From the NCBI GenBank assembly GCA_907163375.1, contig CAJQUW010015381.1:259352-323351 (forward strand): a stretch of 64,000 bases of DNA. Direction: 5' to 3'. The stretch comes from Prostheceraeus crozeri. Its lineage: Eukaryota > Platyhelminthes > Polycladida > Euryleptidae. Below the pieces are notes generated by a model that saw nothing but the letters and a program-made list of their open reading frames with translations, did no database searches and had not been told where the DNA came from. Positions 1-10,599 of this stretch are shown piece after piece. The translations under genes were made by a program, and so were the position numbers. Each line of letters starts with the position of its first letter. Within the stretch, counting starts at the first letter, position 1.

Positions 1-960
1 GAAGGAAAAAGTTACCGTAAGGGAGAAAAAGACGCCAATTCCCACGTGCCTGCAAAGTAGCAACGTATCCCTTCTGTAAATGCAAGCGGAAACCTTTCTC
101 TAGAAACAACAACTTTTGCAGAAATTCCATCAACAAATCAAATAATTGAAAACGAGAGCGCATTCCGATGATATGAACTGAAACTTCTAACAGATCGCAT
201 TCTTTGATGACTCTGTTGTCCCTTCCTTATGCTGTTTATGAATGACCACGGTAGGGTGATATATAGGCCCATGTGTAAAAATGATGCGCATATCATGCGT
301 TGCAATCGGTTCCTCGCACTTAGGGTTTGATAGTCATATGGAAATTTCTCATGTTCATAAATGAGACGACAAAATTGGTCAGTCATTGAGTGCATTGATG
401 ATCCTTGTGAACACATCAAACTGCTGAACAGTCCCCTAATCAATGAATAGCATTTCTTATTAAGACTTTCATCAGAAATATTTCATTAATATTGAAAAAT
501 ATGATACTGATAAAAACCTCTTGTTGTATGGGAAGGGTCTTACGATGCTATATATCGAAAATCGTCAACAGTTGCTTTCTACCACTGCATAATGATAATT
601 TCAAGATGCAAGAATTTATCATTGATCAACTCATGAGATTCAGCATTTTCAGTAGTTACAGAAACTGCGATATAGGAGAGAGGAAACAGAAAAATTATGC
701 GAGTTAGTTAAGATATTCAAGAAACATTTTCTATTATCCCAAGCTAATGAGTAATTTTTGAAAAGAATGTCAAGGCTGCTACTTTCTTGACTGCCTCTGC
801 AGGGTGCATTGCTGAGACTCGCATGCATACTGGCCCTTCAATTTCTTCATACTTTCATTGATTTCAGACTACCCATGGCAGAAAGCAATACTAGTTAGCT
901 ACGGGTGCTCCAGCCTTCACACACTTGATAGGATAACTAACGTCTAGTGAGAGTGGCGAT
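1..960. other. No recognisable gene
   Basis: I see no domain, splice-bounded exon or repeat family here. The longest minus-strand open frame (138-443) begins at a TTG rather than ATG and resembles nothing I know. The stretch lies downstream of the minus-strand BTB exon at 2125-2434, so it could be intron or could hold later exons of that gene, but I cannot point to one. Confidence 0.5.
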
Positions 961-1905
961 ACCTCCCGAGGATGACAGACTCCAACCATGGACCCTCTGC
1001 ACCTCCGTAGCGAAGCGGTGGTACCTCCCAAGGTAGACAGACTCGAACTCTGGATCTTCTGATCTTCTTCCTCAAAAAGCGGTGGAACCTCCCAGGTAGA
1101 CTCGAACTCTGGATCTTCTGATCTTTGACCTCCCCAGGTAGACTCGAACTCTGGATCTTCTGATCTTTGACCTCCCCAGGTAGACAGACTCGAACTCTGG
1201 ATCTTCTGATCTTCTCCCGCACAAAGCGGTGGTACCTCCCAAGGTAGAGACTCGAACTCCTGATCTTCTGATCTTCTTCCGCACAAAGCGGTGGAACCTC
1301 CCAAGGTAGACTCGAACTCTGGATCTTCTGATCTTTGACCTCCCCAGGTAGACAGACTCGAACTCTGGATCTTCTGATCTTTGACCTCCCCAGGTAGACA
1401 GACTCGAACTCTGGATCTTCTGATCTTCTTCCGCACAAAGCGGTGGTACCTCCCAAGGTAGACTCGAACTCTGGATCTTCTGATCTTTGACCTCCCAAGG
1501 TAGACAGACTCGAACTCTGGATCTTCTGATCTTCTCCCGCACAAAGCGGTGGAACCTCCCAAGGTAGACTCGAACTCTGGATCTTCTGATCTTTGACCTC
1601 CCCAGGTAGACAGACTCGAACTCTGGATCTTCTGATCTTCTCCCGCACAAAGCGGTGGTACCTCCCCAGGTAGACAGACTCGAACTCTGGATCTTCTGAT
1701 CTTCTCCCGCACAAAGCGGTGGAACCTCCCTAGGAGGACCGACTCGAACCCTACACTTTCCACACCTTCGCATCGAAGCTTGGGTACCTCCCCAGGCGAA
1801 ACAACTCGAACCCTGGAATTTCAGCACCTCCGTACCGAAGCAGTGGGACTTTCCCATGGCGAAAAGACTCGAACAATGGACTGTGTGCATCCCCGTACCG
1901 ATGAG
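961..1905. repeat. Minisatellite with GTTCGAGTC motif
   Basis: About 13 near-identical units (about 1020-1735) are flanked on both sides by more diverged units. Read on the minus strand each unit contains GTTCGAGTC, like the B box of tRNA-derived sequences. Two unit lengths alternate irregularly. The long one (about 58-65 bp) carries the segment reading CGCACAAAGCGGTGG on the plus strand; the short one (about 41-49 bp) lacks it. Because unit lengths are not multiples of three and contain no stop codon, all three minus-strand frames stay open for 770-870 bp. The apparent 256-290-aa proteins there are therefore repeat artefacts, not genes. The array probably lies in an intron or 3' flank of the BTB gene. 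Confidence 0.85.
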
Positions 1906-2124
1906 CTGCGCTCAGCCACCGAAGCTATCCCACCACCTATTGAACGTCAGAACAAGGTGAAAGTTTCACAAGATGCTCAATCCCAGGTTTAAATGTTAAT
2001 TGCATATTTCGAAGAGATTCCTATATGATTCCTGGTCTTAAGAATATTTCAGGATTTCCTGATATCGTCCGCCACCCCTACCCATCATATTTCTATTCCA
2101 AGAACATGGTTTGTCTTAACTTAC

Positions 2125-2434
2125 CGCAACATATTTCTGAAGCCTATCTCCGTGAGATCTGTAATATCAACGAAGTTCTTGGAGTGGCGTAAATCTCCAA
2201 ACAGCATGGACCGGAATACTGGACTGATTGTTGCGAGGACGATTCTATGAGCCGAGAATGCCACACGATCTTCTCCAACCAAGAACGTGATATCAGTGAA
2301 AAGCGAATTTTGAAATAATTCTTGGATTCTTTGAGTCAACGACTTGGATTGTATCTGTCGCTTCTGTTTGCTCTCAATTGCATCCTTGCGATCTTGAAAC
2401 ATTAGCTGAAGATGTGGCAACGCTTCGTCCATTC
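2125..2434 (-). CDS. BTB/POZ domain gene, first coding exon (partial)
   Basis: This exon encodes the N-terminal part of a BTB/POZ protein. BTB domains mediate dimerisation and often recruit substrates to Cullin-3 ubiquitin ligases. About 40 residues, partly charged, precede the start of the domain: FTDITFLVGEDRVAFSAHR, then an A-T-ISPVF-SML core, as in BTBD-type and BTB-Kelch proteins. Seen: ATG at 2432-2430; a splice-acceptor-like TTTTTCAG just before the exon (about 2435-2442 on the minus strand); and a consensus donor GTAAGTTAAG starting at 2124. The reading frame leaves the exon in phase 2, in the middle of the BTB fold (after RNML). The rest of the domain must lie in exons at lower coordinates or outside the window; I did not find them. 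The exact subfamily is not determinable from one exon. Confidence 0.75.
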
Positions 2435-3214
2435 CTGAAAAACGACGAGAATCTTGTACAGAACTTTGACATGATTCAGTGGAATTCAGAGAATTATTAG
2501 AAAACGGCTTTCTGGAAATGGTGGCTATTACAATGAGTGATCATAGCCGAACTTATATCACCTTCATGAACCCACAAACAGACATGGAGTTGATTAAAAA
2601 TCGGACAGTCTATTTAGGCCAATTTCAAAGATTGCCACTGTGCACCATTCAAATATATGTTTGGGTATTAAGTACGTCGCATTTGAACTCACATTGCCAA
2701 TTAAAATCCATTTTTCAAGATATTATTTTTTACAAACCCACAAGTTGAAATCCGTGAGCACATTACGATAAAAAGTAAGGAAACATACGAAAAATTGTTG
2801 GCCATTATCAGTATAGGATCTTTTATGTCCGCTACACTGAGCAAGTATCGATCGTTCGAAGGAGAGCCAATTATCCTCCAAACTTTTTCTCTGTGTATGC
2901 AAGATGCTTTCTGAGACATAATGAAAGTTATATATAAGCTCTTCAACTCTTCTACAGCTGTGTAAAATTCATACCACCTTGCACAATCACAAGGTCGCAT
3001 TGCTTCATGACGAGAAAGGACGAATATGTGTCAGAACATCCGTGCGTTGTTTATGGAATTGCCCTGGAGCGACGAGGCAAAGAAGACATGAAAGAAGAGA
3101 TCAAAAGCAATAAGAAAAAAGAGGACAAGGAGCGACGAAGACGGAGAGTTGAAGGACACCTTAAGACATCGAAAAAATAGCACTGAAGAAGTCGATGAGG
3201 AGGATTACTTACTT
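2435..3214. other. No recognisable gene
   Basis: AT-rich sequence upstream of the BTB exon on its strand, presumably its intron. The open frames here (2479-2748 plus, 2701-3000 minus) show no known domain. Confidence 0.5.
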
Positions 3215-3405
3215 ACTTAAGGGCAGCCTGCGTTTATCCCGTCGGTTCGGGAGAAGGCCTTGCCCCATGACTTCCACCGGCGTCGATTCTGCGCAGCAGC
3301 ATCCCACTTGACGCAGCCATAGAAGTTGTCCATGTCGCGCCTCCATCTTTTTCTCGGGCATCCAACATCACGTTTTTGTCCTCGAGGGCTCCACTCGGTC
3401 AATCT
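3215..3405 (-). mobile_element. LINE 3' end, RTE-like
   Basis: A 5'-truncated non-LTR retrotransposon. The minus-strand frame 3402-3217 reads like the extreme C-terminus of RTE-type ORF2: a basic GCPRKRWRRDMDNF segment followed by AAQNRRRWKSWGKAF, the usual 'GRP-RW-DD' then 'AQDR-W-LGEAF' tail. Just past its stop, on the minus strand, is a short TAAG/TAAGTAAG tail (about 3209-3219), typical of RTE elements that end in short tandem repeats. Only the last about 60 codons remain. Confidence 0.7.
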
Positions 3406-3410
3406 ACTAG

Positions 3411-6135
3411 CAAACCTAAACGGAACTCACTAAGTTATTCTCTTTTGCGAAATATTTTACCCAAAATCGTCGATGTTGTTATGAACGACTTTTTCTCAGT
3501 CATAATAACAGAAGCAAAAGAAGATTTCTCCTAGTTATGCAGTAGGAATGTTCATGTCCGGTTCCAGAACAGAACTGGAACCGGACTTCTCTACCCAAGC
3601 CGGAACCGGAGGTAATACCAGGAACCAGAACCGGATTTTTCCCTGAATGTATGATTTCAACTCTTCGATGCAGCCCCTAGGACGTACCCAATAGCCCGCA
3701 AGTTGCAAAACAGAAGCAGACCCATGTGTGCCCGGCAACTATAAATAGTTGCACTTTGTCAGTAAATCCACCTATGTTCTTCATCGTGAATGATGTTTCT
3801 CTACTGTTAGTCAATCATGTCGTGTGAAAACGATAAAATATTGACTAAAACGATTAAAAAACAATTAACAAATTGCATAATGTCTAGCTGACAAATTCAG
3901 TGCTTCAGTGCTGCAAAAACAGTAGACTAGATTCAGAAACAAAATGCGATAAGATAGGTTGTTAGTGACAATCACTGCCCGGTCTACTGCGCCAAAAATT
4001 ATTTTTTTCCTACACTGTAAGTGCAGGTATACTAGACCTATACTGTACCTCATTGAAAAAATAACCCAGTAGTATGACTTCATAACGTAATAACTGAATA
4101 GTGTTGTTAATGATCGAAGGCTACTGCAACAACAATCTGTCCTCTCATCTCATATGGTATTGCGTGATCTCATGTACAGAACCAAAAAAAAATCGCCAAT
4201 TAGCAGCGATCGGTGTCTTGATTCCCCTCATTCGGAACACCGGTAAGATAAGACAATATTCGAGTCAGTTGCACAATCTGCTGGTCAAAATGAGCCAAAA
4301 GCGTAAGTCATTTGGCAAATAGGATGTGAAGAATCGAATTTCAGGAATTTCCAAGTTTCCTACAGCTCTGACGGAGTTTGACTACTTTCAGGTATGCCTA
4401 TTATGTACTACATTGGCACGAAATTTTCTCATGGATATACCAAATGCGAAATATTACCATATTACCGCAAGTAAATGCACCACACTTCAAAAAAAGTCGC
4501 TATGAAACAGCCATAATTATTGCACCGTCGTTGAGCGAGCATTGAACGATTGATAATGCGATAGCTTCTTTCAAAAATGTATGTATTCAAATATAAAGTA
4601 ACGGATGATTGTCTAATATAATCGAAAGGAAAATCAGCAGGACCGTAGAACTGCATCCACCGGATTGACTTGAATTGTAGGATGATTGGTCCACGTCACA
4701 GATATGTGGAAGGCATTCTGAAAAATGTATTCAGAGAAAGGTATTCTGAGGGCTGTGGATGAGATGAAGGTGGTGAATCAAAGGCTGGCACGTACACCAA
4801 AGAAAAAGTAGCGATATTATGACATTGAAGATCTTAATTACCTAACTGAAAAAAGATGAATCCCGCTAAATGAAAAGAAGTCAACATATATGACGGGAGC
4901 AATGCTTCTTCTCTTGCTTCCTCGTTTTGCGTCTCTGCATCCTGGTCCCGGAGCGGACGAGTCTGCGATGTCCCGTTTCCACTTCACTCGGTCGAGAGCA
5001 GTGACTCCCAACACTTATTTCGACCCGAGGTCTACTTGGATGCAGGCTTAATAAGTCTTCTTAGGTATTCATGGTGGTCGGTGACTAAGGGTGCACCGAA
5101 CTTTCGTTTCAGCCAAACCGTTATAGCCTGGACAAAGAGAGAATACTCGAAGCTAGGTACAAATCTTGCATTGGAAGAGGACCAAAAAAGTACACTGGAA
5201 ACAAATTTGCCATAAGACCATTTCTCCTGTGTCTGCTTATTTACCATACTTCGAATCAATGTTTGTCATTTGTTGAACTCAAATTATTAAAGTAGGTGAT
5301 CTGAATCCGTTAATGACTGTAGAAATAAAGATACAATAACAAGAAAAAATCATTTAAAGCTATACGTTTTCAAGAGAAATCTGCGAACCAAGCTCAGACA
5401 CGATCAAAGATGGAGTTATACGTCGAACTATATAGACAACTATGAGAAAATAAAACAATCCAATCTCCTTCAACTCTTGGGCACATTTATTTATGATCTA
5501 GATTATGTATATAGCCAGCTATGTATCCAGACTATCCAATTTTAGTTATAAGTAAGAAATTACATTTGTGGATCATTAGGACACGATGATTCCTTCGATA
5601 CTGTTATATTGTTCAAATTTTCATGAAGGCATTACCATTGTTATCATAGTATAACAAGTTCGCGCTTTTTCCCAACAATTTTTGAAATAACATAAACTAA
5701 TACAAAGATTTCATTCACAAATATCATAACCCACGAACTTTGACTAGGTCGATGCAGATGCAAAGCTTGTATTTCTTAAGTAAAACTGATCAGTAAATAA
5801 TTCACGTATCAGAAAAATCATTTAGTCAGCTGCATGGATAATGTATATCCATTGGATATATAAACTACAGTCTTCTTTTTCAGAGACGAAGTGTTCGTAA
5901 TTCATGAATTTTGAAGCTGAATTTCGCATTTAATGTACATGCATCTTGTTATGCTGATGCCTTGAAATAAACCTTAAAATTTCAGGATCGGTGCAACTGT
6001 CGGTGACCATCGACCGACGCGTGGCACATTTCATCGATTATGTGGAGGAATGAAGTCATTACGTGGACCTGAAAAGAGGCGATCAATGATCGCCTACGAT
6101 CAATCATAAAATCAAATTGATAGACCCTCGGCTTC
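3411..6135. other. Non-coding; small hairpin, no gene seen
   Basis: No convincing exon. A perfect hairpin lies at 3556-3586: 12-bp arms GTCCGGTTCCAG / CTGGAACCGGAC around a 7-base loop, within a stretch of further CCGGTTC-type inverted motifs to about 3640, probably the end of a small DNA transposon. At about 4895-5030 the minus strand has a weak resemblance to a LINE ORF2 tail (DRVKWKRDI). A TTTCAG acceptor at about 5979-5984 precedes about 110 bp open in one frame, but no domain is visible. Confidence 0.4.
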
Positions 6136-6139
6136 CATC

Positions 6140-6261
6140 AAAAAAAACTCCAGGAGATTTCCTGGAGGTAAAAAGAAATTCCAGGAGTATTAAGGGCCCT
6201 AGAAAAACTATTTGGCCATTTCAGGAGTCTTAAGGATTATCCAGGAGGCGCGGCAGCCCTG
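6140..6261. mobile_element. Right end of a hAT-like element (putative)
   Basis: Five CCAGGAG/TTCAGGAG-type motifs are packed into about 120 bp that ends GCGGCAGCCCTG at 6261. Subterminal motif clusters next to a terminus reading CAGGGCTGCC inward are what hAT transposon ends look like. I could not find the matching left end, so this may be a solo end. Confidence 0.35.
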
Positions 6262-8394
6262 TGGCATATATAGGCCTAATGAATAATGAATTTCTCGAGG
6301 ACAAATAATTAGGAAGAGCAAACTGCAAGCATTGCAATGTGGAATTCACATTAGCAAAAGATGGCTCCACTTCAAATCTTGTCAAACAACTAATCATCTT
6401 ATCAAACCGCATTACGCATCAGAAATTGTCATCTGAATCGTTGTCAACGACATAGAGCCAGATGATCAGAGACCCACGTCCACACGCACTTCTCAACTAG
6501 CGAGAAATTCAAAGCAAATGAGCTGAACATCATTACCTCCTAACTCTCAACGTCAAGCGGTCTGTCACGACACGTCGAAGGTCGTCCAGTTGTCAGTAAA
6601 ATTAGCTTGGATGAATCAATTAAATAATTTGGATGAAGCTGCATTTAATGTCATCATTATTGACGGAGGGTCATTCATGAACTTTAAGAAACCTCGAATG
6701 CAGCAGTTCTTAAAGCTAGCGACTCCAGGTTACACTGGACACGAAGACAAATGGTGTAACAGAACAGAAAATTAATGTTCTCTTCTTCGAGAAAAGATTT
6801 TGCTTTACGCGTGATACTACATTGCTCTTGTACACAAATTAGCCTAAAAACATGTTTATAACATGCATGCATTAATTGCACGCAACAAGAATAATGTACG
6901 TACTATGTACATGCACATGATAGTCTTATTTCATCAATTATGTGACTTTTCGATAGCACATGTAGGCCTATATCGTGAATGAAGTAGTCTTCGGTTTCTG
7001 TCACCGGTGATGAATTTGTTTTTAAGAGACAAGAAATGCCTTAAATCGATAACTGGGGAGGGAATGAACGGGAAGATTTTTTAAGAAAATAAAAATTGTT
7101 GCGCCGAATTCTCGCTTGTACACGGCACTGAAACGAAAGGGAATAAAGTAAAGTATAAAATTTAAGTCTAAGGGAAAAGTAGTAGGCCTAAAGCAAGTAA
7201 GTACGCATCAGAATAATGCGCTAGCTGTTATCCAACAGTACTCATAAATTACATGTAAACATTCTGCCATTTCCATTCATAATGTAAATTTTTCTGTTCA
7301 TTGAGATCTGATGACGACATGCCACTGCATATAGCCTACGTATAACATACTTAAGCCAATGTGAATTAGGTCAATCGTCAACCGAATAAATCTTCCAATT
7401 GCAAATGAATTTATTACAGCACAATTTTCAAAAAACAAATCCAACCCATGATTTAGATGAAGCTAACTTGCGTTTGCGAGAATCCTTACTGATTAACTAA
7501 TTAGACCCAGAGATCAATGGTAAATCTGAACTTGAACTTTACAGAGATTTTCTTTTCATCTAGTGATACAAAATATTTTCTATCATGCTGCATCACTTTA
7601 TCATTATTCACATTATTTCATTTCCTCTTCTTCCTTTAATCCTCTTTCCTTTTAGTCAGATCACAGTCAATTCCTTTTTGTCTTTGCTATTGATAAAATG
7701 TAGCCCAATAGTGTCTCATGTACACTTCTATTCTTCTTCTCTTACTCATCTATATTTCCTACTCGTGATATCTTATTACTTTTAATATAATGTGAATTTC
7801 GTGCATAAAAGTGTTTTCCTTCTATGCTTGACGATGATCTTCAAATGAAGATCGAAATTAATTGCAGAATATCAAATTACAATTAACATCAATATATATC
7901 TTGACTCTTCCCAACCAATAACTTGAAGATATTGGATTGCAGCACTCTGGATATTTTTTCAAGTTGATCTGTGACTATGGAAGGCTGTCAGAATCTACCC
8001 TTCTGGGACAGAGAGTTGCTCTGATAACACACATCAGATACGGCAAAGTTTGGAATTCCTTTTTATTGTGCATACATCTTTCGTCAAATTAGATATGATG
8101 TCTATTTTTCTGTAAGATTATGGCTGTATACTAATTTAGCTAATCCCTTTACCATCCTCATAGACCTATTTCCTTCTTCGCAGTTTTGATTATTTGTCAT
8201 TGAAGTTTTAATAAGGGAAATCATTGATGCATAGCCTGCGGCTCCTCCATCTAACTATGATCATAAATGAGGTAAATTCTACTTGCCGAGTCTCAAGCTA
8301 TCTCGTTAAACCAAGAAGCAATGTCATGTTCAATTATTAGAAAAATAAAAACAGGCTTGTTGTTTAAATCATTAATGTTGTTCAAGCAAATCAG
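6262..8394. other. No recognisable gene
   Basis: AT-rich sequence with only short open frames. The 66-codon plus frame at 7585-7785 is a pyrimidine-rich low-complexity stretch. Nothing with a domain, TIR pair or tandem repeat was found. Confidence 0.5.
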
Positions 8395-9240
8395 AATTTT
8401 TCATTAAAAACCTTATTACCTCATTTACAGACAAAGAAACAATAAAAACTAAACAAAAATTTTTCGCAAAATTCACGCCCTCTTCAATGTCATTAGATAC
8501 TAGAATGAATGATAGATAAAATTACAAAATTTAATGGTAGTCATAGAACTTCATGGAAAGTAATAATGCTTCAAAAATGATTTCTACAAAAGTTAAAAAA
8601 ACACTCTGAAAATATGCTATAAAAGTACGATCATAGATAGAACAAAAACAAAAGGTCAATACTCTACCAACATTCGATTGAGAAACACTCTACAGAACCC
8701 AACGAAATTCGATGGAGAATTTGAATCCATGCACAGTGTCCTTCAGTTGAAACGTCAAGCCAAATGACGGAGGCGACATTAATATCAATAGATAATACAG
8801 AATTAAACAGAAATTCTCAGTTCGGTGATCAAAATCGTGTGCAAAAGAAGTGCATATCGACATAACATCATTACGTAGGGGACTGTGGTGGCACTATGCT
8901 ATCTATAGTGAAGTGCCACGTGCGATGACAAATGAAGTCCTACTATCTATGATAATACTTGTTATCATAGTTTGTGTTCATAGTGCATTTTATTGAGCTT
9001 TTGTAGAAATCATTGTTGATACATTATTAATTTCCATGAAATTCTATGAGAACCATCAAATTTGTAATTTTAACTTCATCATTCATTATAACATCTAATG
9101 ACACTGAAGAGGGCGTGAATTTTGCCGAAAATTTTTTATCTTCATTGTATTATTTTATTGTTTTTATGTTCTGTTGTATTATTTTGTTGTTTTATTGTTT
9201 CTTTGTCTGTGAATGCGGTAATAAAGTTTAGAATGAAACA
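8395..9240. repeat. Long inverted repeat (foldback-type)
   Basis: The left arm (about 8395-8612) and right arm (about 9001-9240) are reverse complements at roughly 80-85% identity by eye. Shared landmarks are the block reading ATTCACGCCCTCTTCA on the left (from about 8474) and its complement GAAGAGGGCGTGAAT on the right (about 9106-9120), and the CAGACAAAGAAACAATAAAA block near the outer end of each arm. The right arm has about 60 bp of extra AT-rich sequence. The spacer is about 390 bp and has no ORF. It is probably a non-autonomous DNA element or an old inverted duplication; no clear target-site duplication was seen. Confidence 0.6.
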
Positions 9241-9933
9241 TTTTTTGATTAGTAATGCCTCATGGCACGAAATGACAGAAATTTCGTATTTCACAAATGA
9301 ATAGAAATTCAGGAGTCAATTCAATTTGGCGTGCACCCTCATTGAAAAAAATCAATAATAGCAAAGGATCCCTGCATCCCATTCAGAAATTCCTCAGCAA
9401 GTGACTGAACGACATTCCCGAAATTTTGAAAATCGTGCGGATAGAAAAGGTGCTACAGTTTGTCACAATTATGATTTTTTTATGAACCGAATGTATAGCA
9501 GCAACAACGTGACGGATGTGAGAACCACCACATGAGTAACAAATCGACTTCAAAACACAACCCTGGTGTGAAGAGGATTCGAAAAATGAAATTTGTGTAT
9601 GTGAACGCATGAAAATACTACATATCTCCTCGAAATGCATTTTTCAGTCATTCTTATTAAGTCAATTATTTAATGAAGGGATATAGACTTGGAGCAGTTA
9701 TTCAAATGCATGATTAAGGGGTCCTGATACTTGATTTTGATCGAGAGAGAATCATGTTGCTTTCATAAAGTTAAGATGCAATTACAGCTTAATAATTGCG
9801 CAAGTATCGACCTATTATAGAAGTACTGCATACCGGTAATCGCGGGGAAGGACAATGATTGTATCAATCAAATTTTACATACAAAAGGCAATTTAAAAGC
9901 GTCCTTCTTAAATACACGGTTTTCCCCCAAAAA
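9241..9933. other. No recognisable gene
   Basis: The minus frame 9640-9383 is open for 85 codons but has no recognised domain. It is the left flank of the hAT element. Confidence 0.5.
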
Positions 9934-10599
9934 CAGGCCTCCCAGCGCTCCTAGCTCATGAAAAAAAGGAAAAACAGAATTTTTCATCAAAAAAATAGGA
10001 GAAAAATAGGAAGTTTTCGGAAAAAGTAGGAGAAAAATAGGAAATTTATTTAAGTCTAGATGAGAAAGTATGGTGAAATTCCAAGGCTCATTGTCACTTA
10101 TAATCTAGATAAGTATAGTTAATGAAATATTTCCAAAAGTAATTTAATGGAATGTAGTAAAAATGCAGTACATGGGCTTGAGTTAAATCAAAACGAAAAC
10201 TGAAACAAATATCTGACTGTATTAATTTGCAAAACATGAATCTGTTTGATACGAATTTCTGTTCGATTAAGACTAACAATCTCTGATATATAAAAATCTG
10301 ACTAAATGGTGAAAAAGAAAACAAAAAGTATCACGCCTCAATCTGAGAAAAAATCAACGGAAGAAAATATAGGGTACCTTGGTTATACTGTATCACGAAG
10401 TGCGCTTCCTTTTGAGAACGAACGCTTCGATCATTGTCAGCTTCTTCTTTTCCACTTTACGCTGCGTTGCCCTCGTCTTCGCAAACTCATTCTGTGCTTC
10501 TATCAATTTACTTTCCGTGGTCTTGATCATCGATTGTGCCACAGCTATTTGGGTTGTGTCATTTGCTTTAACCGCACTCTTCTGTCAGTAATTCATTAC

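Noticed and set aside
138-443. 101-codon minus frame as a later exon of the BTB gene
   Set aside because: It begins at a non-ATG codon, shows no BACK/PHR/Kelch similarity, and no splice signals tie it to the BTB exon.
1042-1700. Cluster of tRNA genes from the GTTCGAGTC motifs
   Set aside because: No A-box/D-arm, anticodon stem or acceptor stem pairs with these motifs; only a B-box-like nonamer recurs.
891-1890. Three overlapping minus-strand ORFs of 256-290 codons
   Set aside because: They are the same minisatellite read in three frames; the repeat simply contains no stop codons.
7585-7785. 66-codon ORF with hydrophobic stretches as a membrane peptide
   Set aside because: It is a T/C-rich low-complexity run; hydrophobicity follows from base composition.
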